The notes: generated by a model from the sequence alone, not told the origin. DNA of 64,000 bases from Celeribacter arenosi (GCF_039539485.1 NZ_BAABDF010000007.1:930001-994000); one strand, 5' to 3'. Counted from the stretch's first letter, positions 52,592 to 62,145 are shown. Program-made: numbers and translations.

Positions 52592-53602
52592 ATGAACAAA
52601 TATCTGAGCCGTGCGGCCGCTGTCGCACTTTGCACCGGTTTCGCCACACAAGCGCTGGCGACCGAATGGAACGTATCGCTCTGGGGTAAACGGCGCGCCT
52701 TTACCGAAAACGTGGAAAAGCTCGCCGAGCTGGTGTCGGAAAAAACCAACGGCGAATTCACCCTGAACATTTCCTACGGCGGGTTGTCAAAGAACACCGA
52801 GAACCTCGACGGGATTTCCATCGGCGCATTCGAAATGGCGCAGTTCTGTGCCGGGTATCACCCCGACAAAAACCCCTCGATCACCGTGTTGGAACTGCCG
52901 TTCCTCGGCATCGACTCTCTGGAACTCGAACGCGACGTGTCGATGGCGGTCTATTCGCATCCCGACACGGTCAAAGACCTCGCGCGCTGGAATGCCAAAC
53001 TCCTGATGCCCTCGCCGCTGCCGCAATACAACCTCGCCGGCGTGGGCGATGCGCCCCATTCGATCGCGGACTTCAAAGGTCTCACCGTGCGCGCCACGGG
53101 CGGGATCGGCGCGGCAATGGAGGCTGCAGGCGCGGTCCCGACCTCCATGTCGGCCACCGAAGTGCGTCAGGGTATGGATAGCGGCGTGATCCGCGCGGCG
53201 TCTTTCGCGCCCCATGCGCATATGTCCTTTGGCACCGCGGAGATTGCCACATGGTGGACCACCAACCTCAACCCCGGTGCGGTCAACTGTCCTGTGGTCG
53301 TCAATATCGATGCCTATGAGGCCCTGAGCGACGCGGAACGCGAAGCCCTCGATAGCTCGGTTCCCGAGGCGCTCGACCACTACATCACCTATTACAACGA
53401 GGAAACCATGGCCAAATGGGGCCCGATGGTCGAAGAAAAAGGGATCGAAAAGGTTACGTTCTCGGACGACGATCTGGCCGCCTTCAAAGCCGCCGCAGCT
53501 GCCCCCGCAGCCGACGAGTGGATTGCGCAAAACGCAAAACGCGGTCTGGCGGCCCAAGAGCTCTATGACCTCGTGACAGGCATGGTTGCCGCGTCCAAAT
53601 AA
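52592..53602 (+). CDS. TRAP transporter solute-binding protein, DctP-type (336 aa)
   Basis: Signal peptide (SRAAAVALCTGFATQALA) cut near residue 23, then a DctP fold (FTENVEKLAELVSEKTNG, GVPTSMSATEVRQGMDSG-type region VPTSMSATEVRQGMDSGV). It binds a carboxylate-type solute in the periplasm and hands it to the DctQM pair. GGGAGG upstream supports the ATG at 52592. It is the first gene of a complete TRAP operon. The ligand cannot be told from the sequence. Confidence 0.92.
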   Translation: MNKYLSRAAAVALCTGFATQALATEWNVSLWGKRRAFTENVEKLAELVSEKTNGEFTLNISYGGLSKNTENLDGISIGAFEMAQFCAGYHPDKNPSITVLELPFLGIDSLELERDVSMAVYSHPDTVKDLARWNAKLLMPSPLPQYNLAGVGDAPHSIADFKGLTVRATGGIGAAMEAAGAVPTSMSATEVRQGMDSGVIRAASFAPHAHMSFGTAEIATWWTTNLNPGAVNCPVVVNIDAYEALSDAEREALDSSVPEALDHYITYYNEETMAKWGPMVEEKGIEKVTFSDDDLAAFKAAAAAPAADEWIAQNAKRGLAAQELYDLVTGMVAASK

Positions 53603-53681
53603 ACGCGCGAACTGACCTGAATTCCGCCCCGTAACCTGCGGGGCGGAAACACTATTCTGCAATATGAAATGAAAGCACGAG

Positions 53682-54311
53682 ATGGCTGGAGCGGGCACAG
53701 TTCTAACGGATGGCAGCAGGCTAAGCCGGCTCGACCAAAGACTGTACGAAGTCGAAAAGGTCTTCGCCTTGGTCAGCGGTCTGACCGTCTTTGGCCTGAT
53801 GATCCTCGCGGTCATTTCGGTCGGCGGGCGCAATTTCTTTCAACAACCATTGCCCGGATATATCGACTGGATCCAACAGGCGATGCCGCTGATCGCCTTC
53901 GCGGGGATTTCATACACCCAACGCAACGGCGGGCATGTGCGCATGGACATGCTCGTCGGCGCGCTAAAGGGTCGGCCCTTGTTCGTGGCCGAGCTGATCA
54001 CCACCTTCGCGATCCTTGTGTTCATGGTCCTGATGGTCTGGGGCACATGGGCACATTTCCAGCGCAGCTTTGATTTCGCATCCCCCCTGTGGAGCCGCGA
54101 CAGTTCCATGGATATCAGCCTGCCACTCTGGCCTTCCAAACTGGTCGTGCCGGTCGCCTTCAGCGTGCTTTGCGCGCGTCTGGTGATCCAGATCATCGCC
54201 TACATTCAGGCCATCTTCTCGGGCACCGAGCATCCGGTGGCCGTGCCTCTGCCGATAGATTCAGCCACACAAGCCGCTCTGGAGGCCGCGCAGGTCTCCG
54301 GCGACGACTAG
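53682..54311 (+). CDS. TRAP transporter small permease subunit, DctQ-type (209 aa)
   Basis: Four membrane segments, with the DctQ signatures RLDQRLYEVEKVFALVSG near the start and FAGISYTQRNGGHVRMDM (the conserved R-x-x-x-H-x-x-x-D type) at about residue 85. It forms a complex with DctM. It follows the binding protein gene by 79 bp and is followed by dctM after 10 bp. Confidence 0.93.
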   Translation: MAGAGTVLTDGSRLSRLDQRLYEVEKVFALVSGLTVFGLMILAVISVGGRNFFQQPLPGYIDWIQQAMPLIAFAGISYTQRNGGHVRMDMLVGALKGRPLFVAELITTFAILVFMVLMVWGTWAHFQRSFDFASPLWSRDSSMDISLPLWPSKLVVPVAFSVLCARLVIQIIAYIQAIFSGTEHPVAVPLPIDSATQAALEAAQVSGDD

Positions 54312-54321
54312 GGGAAACGTC

Positions 54322-55725
54322 ATGGACTCGATTGAAATTGGCCTGATCGTCTCTGGCGGCATGCTTGTGATGGTGGTTCTGGGAATGCGCGTGGCTTTTG
54401 CCGCAGGGCTTTCGGGAATGATCGGCCTGATCTGGATTTTCTGGGCAAAAAAGGGCTACGACCCAGAGGCCTTTACATGGGCGCTGACCGTTGCGGCCAA
54501 AACCGCAGGGCAGGTGCCCCATTCCAAAGTCTCATCTCAGGCGCTGTCCCTGATCCCGACCTTTATCCTGATCGGCTATCTGGCCTATCACGCGGGCCTC
54601 ACAAAGGCGCTCTTTACCGCCGCTAAACGCTGGATCGCATGGGTTCCCGGTGGCCTCGCCGTGGCCACCGTGTTTGCCACCGCAGGGTTCGCCGCCGTGT
54701 CGGGCGCATCCATTGCCACCTCGGCCGTCTTCGCGCGCATCGCGATCCCCGAGATGATCGAAGCGGGCTATAACAAAAAATTCGCCGCCGGTGTCGTCGC
54801 CGCAGGGGGCACCTTGGCCTCCCTGATCCCGCCCTCCACGATCCTTGTCATCTACGCAATCATCGTCGAACAGGACGTGGGCAAACTGCTCCTCGCCGGT
54901 TTCCTGCCGGGCATGTTCTCCGCCCTTGTCTATGCGCTCCTGATCATCGTCATGGCCCTGTCGATCAAAGGGTTCGGTCCCGCAGTCGGCGGGTTCACAT
55001 GGCGCGAACGCTTTGCCTCGATCCCGCCGACGACGCCAATCATCGTCGTCGTGCTGACCATCGTCCTCTTCGTCTACAACCCCTTCGGGGGCGAGGCATG
55101 GGGCACACCCACAGAAGGCGGGGCCATCGGTGCCTTCGTCGTCTTCCTGATGGCCATGTATAAAGGCATGCGGTGGAGCCAGCTTCGCGACGCGCTGCTG
55201 GAAACCGCGAAACTGTCGGTGATGATCTTCACCATCATCTGGGGCGTCCTGATCTACGTGCGCTTCCTCGGCTTTGCCGATCTACCCGGCGCGTTCTCCG
55301 ATTGGCTGCTCTCGCTCACCATGCCGCCGATGCTGATCCTCGTGTGCATCCTGCTGGCCTATGCGGTCTTGGGCATGTTCATGGATGCGATCGGCATGCT
55401 GCTCCTGACACTGCCGGTGGTCTATCCTGCGGTCATGTCGCTGAACGGGGGCGAAATGGTCACGGCGGCGGATTCCGCCTTTGGCATGTCGGGTCCGATG
55501 TGCGCGATCTGGTTCGGCATCCTCGTGGTCAAAATGGCCGAATTCTGCCTCATCACACCCCCCATCGGCCTCAACTGTTTCGTGGTTGCGGGCGTGCGCG
55601 ACGATCTGACCGTGCAGGACGTGTTCAAAGGCGTCACGCCCTTCTTCATCGCCGACGGCATCACCATCGCGCTCCTCGTGGCCTTCCCGATGATTGTGCT
55701 CTGGTTGCCGATGCAGGCCGGATGA
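54322..55725 (+). CDS. TRAP transporter large permease subunit, DctM-type (467 aa)
   Basis: About 12 membrane segments with DctM signatures: GFAAVSGASIATSAVFARIAI, AAGGTLASLIPPSTILVIYA and MAEFCLITPPIGLNCFV. It carries the solute with Na+ or H+. It is the last gene of the first TRAP operon, and ends 19 bp from the stop of the convergent second TRAP operon. Confidence 0.95.
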   Translation: MDSIEIGLIVSGGMLVMVVLGMRVAFAAGLSGMIGLIWIFWAKKGYDPEAFTWALTVAAKTAGQVPHSKVSSQALSLIPTFILIGYLAYHAGLTKALFTAAKRWIAWVPGGLAVATVFATAGFAAVSGASIATSAVFARIAIPEMIEAGYNKKFAAGVVAAGGTLASLIPPSTILVIYAIIVEQDVGKLLLAGFLPGMFSALVYALLIIVMALSIKGFGPAVGGFTWRERFASIPPTTPIIVVVLTIVLFVYNPFGGEAWGTPTEGGAIGAFVVFLMAMYKGMRWSQLRDALLETAKLSVMIFTIIWGVLIYVRFLGFADLPGAFSDWLLSLTMPPMLILVCILLAYAVLGMFMDAIGMLLLTLPVVYPAVMSLNGGEMVTAADSAFGMSGPMCAIWFGILVVKMAEFCLITPPIGLNCFVVAGVRDDLTVQDVFKGVTPFFIADGITIALLVAFPMIVLWLPMQAG

Positions 55726-55744
55726 TGGCAGGTGCGCGGGCGCG

Positions 55745-57067
55745 CTAGAAAACCGCCCGCACCAATCCCAAAGTCAGCCACGGAAACGCCGCGAGGATCA
55801 CCACGCGTACCAGATCGGTGGCAACAAAGGGCAGGGTGCCTTTGAAGGTATCCGAGAGCGGCGTGTCCTTATCGAGCGCGTTGATAATGAACAGGTTCAT
55901 CCCCACAGGCGGGGTGATCAACCCGACCTCCACCACGATCAGGACCAACACCCCGAACCACAATCCGAACTCGTCGGGCGCAACCCCGAAATCGAGCGCC
56001 GCCATGATCGGAAACACAATTGGAACCGTCAGAAAGATCATCGACAGGCTGTCCATCACGCAGCCAAAGGCGAGGTAGATCAACAAGACCGCCGTCAGGA
56101 TCGCCCATGGCGACAACACCAACGTGCCGACCCATTCGGCCGCAAACATCGGCAATCCGGTCAGCGCGAGGAAGTTGTTGAACACCTTCGCCCCGATCAG
56201 GATGAGGAAAATCATCCCTGTCGAGGCCGCCGTCTCCAACATCGCCTCGCCAACCTTGCGCAGGTTCAACCCGCCATTGGCCAGCGCCACGAGCCCTGTG
56301 CCCGCAGCGCCCACTGCCGCCGCCTCGGTCGGGGTGAAAATCCCGAAATAGATCCCGCCCACAACACCGGCAAAGATCGCCAGAACCGGCCAGACGGACA
56401 CCAGCGCCGCCCAGCGTTCCGCCCCCGTCGCGCGCGCCCGTGCACGGCTCGAATGCGGGCGCACCCGCACGTAGATCGCAATGCAGATGATGTATCCAAG
56501 AGCCGCCAGAAGACCGGGCACAAAGGCCGCCACGAACAGCTTGGCAATGTTTTCCTCGGCCAGCATTGCATAGACCACGAGGATCACGGAGGGCGGTATG
56601 AGAATGCCCAATGTCCCGCCCGCCGCCAAGGCACCCGTCGCCAACCGCCCCGTGTAGCCGTATTTCTTCAACTCGGGCAGGGCGACCTTGCCCATCGTCG
56701 CCGCCGTCGCCAAGGACGATCCGCAAATCGCCCCGAACCCCGCGCAGGCCCCGATCGCCGCCATCGCCACACCGCCCTTGCGATGCCCGATCCAGGTCTC
56801 CGCCGCCTTGAACAGCGCCGCCGACATGCCGCCCAGCGTCGCGAAATGACCCATCAGCAAAAACAGCGGAATGATCGAAAACGAATAGGAAGAAAACTCG
56901 CCGTAGACCAGATGCTTGAGCTGGCTGAGCACCATGATCGAATTGCCGTTAAGCAGATAGGCCCCGCCAAACCCGACCGTAAACATCGCCACCCCGATGG
57001 GGATGCGCAAAAACAACAAAATCAACAGCGCAGGAAAGGCCAGAAGACCGATGGTAAACCGATCCAT
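55745..57067 (-). CDS. TRAP transporter large permease subunit, DctM-type (440 aa), second system
   Basis: DctM signatures: CAGFGAICGSSLATAATMGKV, AAGGTLGILIPPSVILVVYA and EVGLITPPVGMNLFI. The ATG at 57067 (MDRFTIGLLAF) overlaps the dctQ stop by 1 bp (TGATG). It differs from the first DctM and is not a recent duplicate. No DctP gene lies next to it; upstream is a VPLPA-CTERM gene behind a terminator. Confidence 0.94.
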   Translation of the reverse strand: MDRFTIGLLAFPALLILLFLRIPIGVAMFTVGFGGAYLLNGNSIMVLSQLKHLVYGEFSSYSFSIIPLFLLMGHFATLGGMSAALFKAAETWIGHRKGGVAMAAIGACAGFGAICGSSLATAATMGKVALPELKKYGYTGRLATGALAAGGTLGILIPPSVILVVYAMLAEENIAKLFVAAFVPGLLAALGYIICIAIYVRVRPHSSRARARATGAERWAALVSVWPVLAIFAGVVGGIYFGIFTPTEAAAVGAAGTGLVALANGGLNLRKVGEAMLETAASTGMIFLILIGAKVFNNFLALTGLPMFAAEWVGTLVLSPWAILTAVLLIYLAFGCVMDSLSMIFLTVPIVFPIMAALDFGVAPDEFGLWFGVLVLIVVEVGLITPPVGMNLFIINALDKDTPLSDTFKGTLPFVATDLVRVVILAAFPWLTLGLVRAVF

Positions 57068-57573
57068 CAGCTCTCTCCCCCGATCATCGAACGCCCCGAC
57101 CGCAGCACGCAAAACAGCGCCACAACCACGCCCGCGCAACAGGCCACAAAGGCCGCGCGATAGCCCCAGACCAGCGGGATCTGCAGGATGAATGTCGTCT
57201 CTCCGTAGCTGCCCTTTTCCCCCATCCCGAGGAACAGCCGCCACGCCACGACACCCGTAAAGGCCCCCAAAAACAGATCGCCCGCGAAATCCAGAAACCG
57301 GTTAAACCGCGCCCCGAACGCGCGTTGCAGCACATCGACACGCGCATGCGCGCGCGCGTATTGCGCATAGGGCAGGGAGGCAAACACCGCGAATCCGATG
57401 CCGAATTCGACCAACTCGATATCACCGGGCACAGGCGACAACCCGACCCAGTCGAGCGCACGCCCCGCAACCGACACACATGTCAGCGCAATCACCACGA
57501 GCAGCGCAACACCCCCCGCTACGGCCATCGCACGCGCCAGCCAACCGACCGATTTTTCTACCGTCCAATACAT
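57067..57573 (-). CDS. TRAP transporter small permease subunit, DctQ-type (168 aa), second system
   Basis: Four membrane segments; DctQ signatures are WTVEKSVGWLARAMAVAGG, FASLPYAQYARAHARVDVL and YRAAFVACCAGVVVALF. From the ATG at 57573 (MYWTVEKSVG). It is coupled to the following dctM. The binding-protein gene is missing here; it must be elsewhere, or DctP from the first system is shared. Confidence 0.9.
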   Translation of the reverse strand: MYWTVEKSVGWLARAMAVAGGVALLVVIALTCVSVAGRALDWVGLSPVPGDIELVEFGIGFAVFASLPYAQYARAHARVDVLQRAFGARFNRFLDFAGDLFLGAFTGVVAWRLFLGMGEKGSYGETTFILQIPLVWGYRAAFVACCAGVVVALFCVLRSGRSMIGGES

Positions 57574-57681
57574 CGCGCCTGCATACTGGCGCGCAGGCGT
57601 GGCGACAATTAAAAACCACGCCCCCACAGACGTGCCCCGCATAAACCGCAGCGCATTTGGCATGCCCAACCTGATGACAGC

Positions 57682-57713
57682 AAAAAGGGGCGTCGCAAAA
57701 CCGGCACCCCTTT
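57682..57713 (-). terminator. Terminator between VPLPA-CTERM gene and second TRAP operon
   Basis: On the minus strand AAAGGGG and CCCCTTT arms pair around a loop and end in TTTTT. It ends the VPLPA-CTERM transcript, so dctQM has its own promoter in the following 110 bp. Confidence 0.75.
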
Positions 57714-57763
57714 GCATTTATCTTATAGGCGAAACCGAACGGCCTCGGCGTGGACCGCGCAGA

Positions 57764-58285
57764 TCAGACCTCTGCCGTGCGACCTTTGCGCCGGCGCAGC
57801 GCCCCGAAACCCACCAGTCCCGACAGCAAAAGCACGCCCCCCGCAGGCAGTGGAACGGCCGGAACCTCGGTCACCGACAGAGACCCGCCAGTAGGACTTC
57901 CAAAGTAAGCATCGTTAACATCTATCACGTGATAAAATGCCGGCGCCGTAAGGAAATTGGAAACAATGACCAGTAAATCCGGTCGCAGATCGTCGAGGCC
58001 AATAATGCCGCCACCTATAGCGAACTCATCCCCAAGCGCATTGTAGTTGTATTGCAACGGAAAGGCGGAGAGGTCGACAACTGTAGAAGTCAGGGAATTG
58101 ATCGTCAGACCCGCCGATGTGTCAGCAATATTTCCCGAAAAATCCGCTGTGATTGTCAGGTCAAACGAAACATCCCCGAGGTTGGCGCCGAAAAAATCAC
58201 CCACAACATTATAGGTCGCAGCAAAGCTGGATGTCACAGATGCAAACAGGACTGCGGCCGCCCCGATAAGGTGTCTGATTTTCAT
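57764..58285 (-). CDS. VPLPA-CTERM sorting-domain protein (173 aa)
   Basis: Signal peptide (IGAAAVLFASVTSSFAA), a beta-rich middle (DVSFDLTITADFSGN, TSTVVDLSAFPLQ) and the VPLPA-CTERM tail: VPLPAGGVLLLSGLVGFG followed by basic ALRRRKGRT. This tail is read by an exosortase-like transpeptidase and anchors or exports the protein, often with exopolysaccharide genes. The ATG at 58285 has GGGAGGA upstream. No EPS genes or exosortase are in this window. Confidence 0.88.
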   Translation of the reverse strand: MKIRHLIGAAAVLFASVTSSFAATYNVVGDFFGANLGDVSFDLTITADFSGNIADTSAGLTINSLTSTVVDLSAFPLQYNYNALGDEFAIGGGIIGLDDLRPDLLVIVSNFLTAPAFYHVIDVNDAYFGSPTGGSLSVTEVPAVPLPAGGVLLLSGLVGFGALRRRKGRTAEV

Positions 58286-58543
58286 GTCGTTCGGTCCTCC
58301 CTCACCAACCACGCCTTCGAGCTATCCATCAGCCCCACCTGACGGGAACTGGTAAGCACAAAAATTTCGTCCCACGACACTAGGGTTAATGGACTGTTGC
58401 ACAAAGAAAAAACGTCCAAACCCGCAAAAACCCCTCAAAACCCTACGTATACCCATCACAATCGCACGCAGATGCGCGGATTGTTTCGCCCGCCGCGACA
58501 CCAAAACTGACCCGCCCATGAATCCGCCCATGAACCCTCCCAA

Positions 58544-58580
58544 GAAAAAGGCCCCCCGAAGTCACCTTCGGAAAGCCTCA
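58544..58580 (-). terminator. Terminator of the minus-strand sugar operon
   Basis: On the minus strand GGCTTTCCGAAG pairs with CTTCGGGGGGCC (stem with a loop GTGA and a small internal mismatch), then TTTTT. It lies after the oxidoreductase stop. The rest of 58286-58543 has no gene, apart from a short repeat of the CCCATGAAnCC type near 58515-58545. Confidence 0.75.
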
Positions 58581-58616
58581 CCGGTGCCGCGCACCCCATG
58601 GCGAACAGGGCAGGGG

Positions 58617-59738
58617 TTAAAGCGTGACCCACGCCCCGTCTTTGGCCGAACTCTCGACGCAGGCGGCGATGAATTTCATCCCCAGAACCCCGTCCTCGAT
58701 CCCCGGCGTGTGACCCGCACCGCCATCGCCCGCCCGGATCATGTCTGCCGCGTCCTTATAGATGGTCGCGAACCCTTCGAGATACCCTTCGGGATGCCCC
58801 GGTGGCACGCGCAGGCTCTGCTCGGACCCGATCTTGGCCGCGCCGCCCCGCGTCAGGATCTGCTTTGGCTCGCCAAACGGCGTATAGGTCATGACATTGG
58901 GGTTTTCCTGATGCCACTCGATCCCGCCCTTGGAGCCGTAAACGCGCAAAGACAGCCCGTTTTCATTGCCCACCGCGATCTGGCTGGCCCAAAGCGTGCC
59001 CTTGGCCCCGCCTTTAAACCGGAACCGCGCCTCGACGTTGTCATCGACCTGCCGCCCCTCGACAAAGGCGGTCAAATCCGCCGACATCGCCTCGACTTCC
59101 AGCCCCGTGACAAATTGCGCGAGGTTGAAGGCATGGGTGCCGATATCGCCCACACATCCCCCCGCGCCGGAGCGTTTGGGATCGGTGCGCCACGCGGCCT
59201 GTTTGTTGTCGGGATCGGCAGGCTCGGTGAGCCAGTCCTGAATGTATTCGACCGCCACAAAGCGCACCTCGCCCAAGGCCCCGCTGGCAACCATCTCGCG
59301 CGCTTGGCGCATCAACGGATAGCCGGTGTAGTTATGGGTCAGGATGAACTGCTTGCCCGATTTCTTCACCGCGTCTGCGATTTTCAACGCGTCTTCAACG
59401 GTATGGGAAAGCGGCTTATCACAGATCACATTGATCCCCGCCTCCAGAAACGCGATTGCCGGACCGGCATGCATGTGGTTCGGGGTCACGATGGCAACCG
59501 CATCAATCCCGTCCTCGCGCGCCGCTTCCGCCTTGGCCATCTCCGCGTAGGAGGCATAGGAGCGATCGGGCGCAATCCCCAGATCATCCGCCGAGGCCGC
59601 CGCGCGCCCGGGGTCCGATGACAGCGCCCCCGCAACCAGCTCCCATTCCCCGTCAATCCGGCTCGCAATCCGGTGCACGCCGCCGATGAACGCCCCGCGC
59701 CCCCCGCCAACCATGCCGAGTTTCAGTTTCTTATGCAT
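58617..59738 (-). CDS. Gfo/Idh/MocA-family oxidoreductase (373 aa)
   Basis: N-terminal NAD(P)-binding Rossmann fold (GMVGGGRGAFIGGVHRIAS), then CDKPLSHTVEDALKIA (the family's EKPL motif, here DKPL), and GGCVGDIGTHAFNLAQ with the catalytic His-type region. It oxidises or reduces a sugar or cyclitol. It is the last gene of a LacI, isomerase, oxidoreductase operon, diverging from the sugar ABC transporter. Substrate unknown. Confidence 0.9.
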   Translation of the reverse strand: MHKKLKLGMVGGGRGAFIGGVHRIASRIDGEWELVAGALSSDPGRAAASADDLGIAPDRSYASYAEMAKAEAAREDGIDAVAIVTPNHMHAGPAIAFLEAGINVICDKPLSHTVEDALKIADAVKKSGKQFILTHNYTGYPLMRQAREMVASGALGEVRFVAVEYIQDWLTEPADPDNKQAAWRTDPKRSGAGGCVGDIGTHAFNLAQFVTGLEVEAMSADLTAFVEGRQVDDNVEARFRFKGGAKGTLWASQIAVGNENGLSLRVYGSKGGIEWHQENPNVMTYTPFGEPKQILTRGGAAKIGSEQSLRVPPGHPEGYLEGFATIYKDAADMIRAGDGGAGHTPGIEDGVLGMKFIAACVESSAKDGAWVTL

Positions 59739-59749
59739 TGTCGCCTCCC

Positions 59750-60805
59750 CTAAAGCCCGAGCATCCGGTTGATCTGCGCCTTGTCGACCTCGGCGGACGC
59801 AAAATCGTCAAAGGTCTTCTCGGTCGCCTCGATGATATGGCCCGCGATAAACGGCGCGCCCTCGGCGGCACCCTGTTCGGGCGATTTCAGGCAGCATTCC
59901 CACTCCAGAACCGCCCAGCTGTCATAGTCATACTGCGCGAGTTTGGAGAAAATGCCGGAGAAATCGACCTGACCATCGCCGAGACTGCGGAACCGGCCCG
60001 CGCGATTGACCCATCCCTGATAGCCCGAATAGACGCCCTGACGCCCGTCGGGATTAAACTCCGCGTCCTTGACGTGATAGGCGCAGATGCGGTCGTGGTA
60101 GAGGTCGATAAAGGCAAGGTAATCAAGCTGTTGCAGCAGGAAGTGCGAGGGATCGTAGTTGATCTGCGCGCGCCCGTGACCGCCCAGAGCATCGACAAAC
60201 ATCTCGAATGTCGCCCCGTCGAACACATCCTCGCCGGGGTGGATTTCATAGCCCACATTGACGCCTTCATCCTCATAGACGTCCAGAATGGGCTTCCAAC
60301 GACGCGCCAGTTCCGCAAACGCCTCCTCGATCAACCCCGCAGGGCGCTGGGGCCATGGGTAGAGGTAGGGAAAGGCCAGCGATCCGGTAAAGGACACCGA
60401 ATTATCCAGCCCGAGCTTGCGCGACACCTTCGCCGCCTTCTTCATCTGGTCGACCGCCCATGCCTGCCGCGCCTTCGGGTTGCCATGCACCGAAGCGGGC
60501 GCAAAGGCATCAAAGGCCTCGTCATAGGCGGGGTTCACCGCAACCAATTGCCCCTGAAGGTGGGTCGACAGCTCCGTGATCTCCACCCCGGCATCGTCAC
60601 AAATGCCCTTGATCTCGTCGCAATAGGCGTCACTCTCGGCCGCCTTGTCCAGATCAAACAACCGCCCGTCAAAGGTCGGGATCTGCACGCCCTTATACCC
60701 CAGACCAGCGGCCCATTTGGTGATGTTCTCAAGACTGTTGAACGGAGCTTCATCGCCCGCAAACTGAGCAAGAAATAGGGCAGGGCCCTTCATCGTTTTA
60801 GCCAT
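59750..60805 (-). CDS. Sugar phosphate isomerase/epimerase, AP-endonuclease-2 TIM-barrel family (351 aa)
   Basis: The TIM-barrel motifs include GYKGVQIPTFDGRLFD, VGYEIHPGEDVFDG (metal-binding Glu and His), AQINYDPSHFLLQ and YHVKDAEFNPDG, with the metal ligands Glu, Asp, His and Glu in order. It probably isomerises or epimerises a sugar taken up by the ABC system. The ATG at 60805 (GGGAGAAGAGA upstream) is chosen over the longer frame. It is in one operon with LacI and Gfo/Idh genes. Confidence 0.88.
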   Translation of the reverse strand: MAKTMKGPALFLAQFAGDEAPFNSLENITKWAAGLGYKGVQIPTFDGRLFDLDKAAESDAYCDEIKGICDDAGVEITELSTHLQGQLVAVNPAYDEAFDAFAPASVHGNPKARQAWAVDQMKKAAKVSRKLGLDNSVSFTGSLAFPYLYPWPQRPAGLIEEAFAELARRWKPILDVYEDEGVNVGYEIHPGEDVFDGATFEMFVDALGGHGRAQINYDPSHFLLQQLDYLAFIDLYHDRICAYHVKDAEFNPDGRQGVYSGYQGWVNRAGRFRSLGDGQVDFSGIFSKLAQYDYDSWAVLEWECCLKSPEQGAAEGAPFIAGHIIEATEKTFDDFASAEVDKAQINRMLGL

Positions 60806-60871
60806 TCTCTTCTCCCTGTCGGTCTTAAACGCGACCCGTGGGTCGCACATTCCACGATTATCCTAGCCAAC

Positions 60872-61933
60872 TCACGTCACAGGAGCGGCATCACTTTTGT
60901 GCAAAAGGGGGTCGTCATATTCTGGCACCTCCAGCCCCTGAATGGGCGGCAACTCGGGGTGGTTGATCGCCTGTATCGCCGCGCGCGCGAGCCACATGCC
61001 ACTGTCGGCCACATTTTCGCGCACCGTCAGGATCTGCGGGCGGAACCGCACCAGAAACGGCGTCGCCTCCTTGGCAAAGGCATCGAGCGTTTCGCCCAAT
61101 CTGTGCCCGTGCTCCTCCGCCGCACTCACCGCCGCGATCATCGAGGTGGTCGAGGCACAAAACAGACCGTCGATTTCGGGATGACGCTGCAGAGCGGCCG
61201 CCGTCGAGGCATGGATATCCGCAGAGGGGCTGTCGGACGTCACATCCTGCAACAGATACCGCTTCACCCCGAGCTTGTCGCAGGTCTCGCGCGCGGCCTC
61301 TACAATGTCGCGCCCGTAATTCTGATAGGGCGGGGGCGCGATGGTCAGGATCGCCTTGCGACCGCGCCGCGCCAAAGCCTCCATCCCCAAACGGGCGAAG
61401 GCATAGTTGTCGAAATCATAATAGGGATGGTCGGTGCGATTGGTGCGCCCATGGGTCGCCACCGGAAACCCTTGGTCCATGAGATAATCGACACGGGGAT
61501 CATTCGGCTCGGTCTGGTTAAGGATAATCGCATCCGCCGATTGCGTTTCCACCACATAGCGCACCGGCACCATGGCGTCCTCATCAGGGAAATAGGGCGT
61601 CACCACGAGATGATAGGGCGTGTTGCGCAGCTCGCCTGCAATCGACGAAATCAACTGCGCGGTGTGGTTCATGATGTCGTGTTCGGTCGAGAGAACCAGA
61701 GAGATCACATTGGTCTTGCCGGTGCGCAGACGAACCCCCGCACGGTTCGGACGATACCCGATCCGGTCGGCACATTCGCGCACGCGCAGCTTGGTTGCGG
61801 CGGAAATGTCGGGGGCATCATGCAACGCACGGCTGACTGTCGCCACGGCCAAACCCGTTATGCGCGAAATCGTCTTGAGCGTGGGCCGTTCACCGGGCGA
61901 AAGCCCCTCGGCATCCTTGTTCTCTGCGGACAT
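60872..61933 (-). CDS. LacI-family transcriptional regulator (353 aa)
   Basis: The N-terminal helix-turn-helix is PTLKTISRITGLAVATVSRAL, followed by the hinge GYRPNRAGVRLRTGKTN. A periplasmic-binding-protein-like effector domain fills residues about 70-340. It diverges from the ABC binding-protein gene; between them lies GTTAGCGCTAAC (62036-62047), identical to the core before edd-eda. It probably represses sugar uptake and the Entner-Doudoroff genes. The ATG at 61933 has GGGAGG upstream. Confidence 0.93.
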   Translation of the reverse strand: MSAENKDAEGLSPGERPTLKTISRITGLAVATVSRALHDAPDISAATKLRVRECADRIGYRPNRAGVRLRTGKTNVISLVLSTEHDIMNHTAQLISSIAGELRNTPYHLVVTPYFPDEDAMVPVRYVVETQSADAIILNQTEPNDPRVDYLMDQGFPVATHGRTNRTDHPYYDFDNYAFARLGMEALARRGRKAILTIAPPPYQNYGRDIVEAARETCDKLGVKRYLLQDVTSDSPSADIHASTAAALQRHPEIDGLFCASTTSMIAAVSAAEEHGHRLGETLDAFAKEATPFLVRFRPQILTVRENVADSGMWLARAAIQAINHPELPPIQGLEVPEYDDPLLHKSDAAPVT

Positions 61934-62035
61934 CAAAACCTCCCTGATTCGGCCCATTCACACCGGTTTGGATACGTCAGGCATGCTGTCGCAGGCCCCG
62001 CGAAACCCTGTGCTGTTTGCGCTATCTTCATGAAA

Positions 62036-62047
62036 GTTAGCGCTAAC
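62036..62047. promoter_or_regulatory. LacI-type palindromic operator at the sugar ABC locus
   Basis: GTTAGCGCTAAC is a perfect 12-bp palindrome, 103 bp before the lacI start and 154 bp before the binding-protein start. The same 12 bases occur at 5027-5038 upstream of edd. Its location between regulator and target fits autoregulation and control of the transporter. Confidence 0.72.
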
Positions 62048-62145
62048 CGCCCAATGTTACATTTTTACTTGCCACGTCGAAAATGACTGACATACTGCCG
62101 AGTATAGGGTCGCGATGACTGGCAATCCAGCGTGTTCGCGAAATC

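Noticed and set aside
55694..57163. A 489-residue plus-strand frame over the second TRAP permease genes
   Set aside because: The translated sequence is Arg/Gln/His-rich without any domain and opposes clear DctM and DctQ genes.
58322..58543. A 73-residue minus-strand frame with MGGFMGGFMGG start
   Set aside because: The repeat is a short DNA duplication beside the terminator and the rest of the frame has no protein features.
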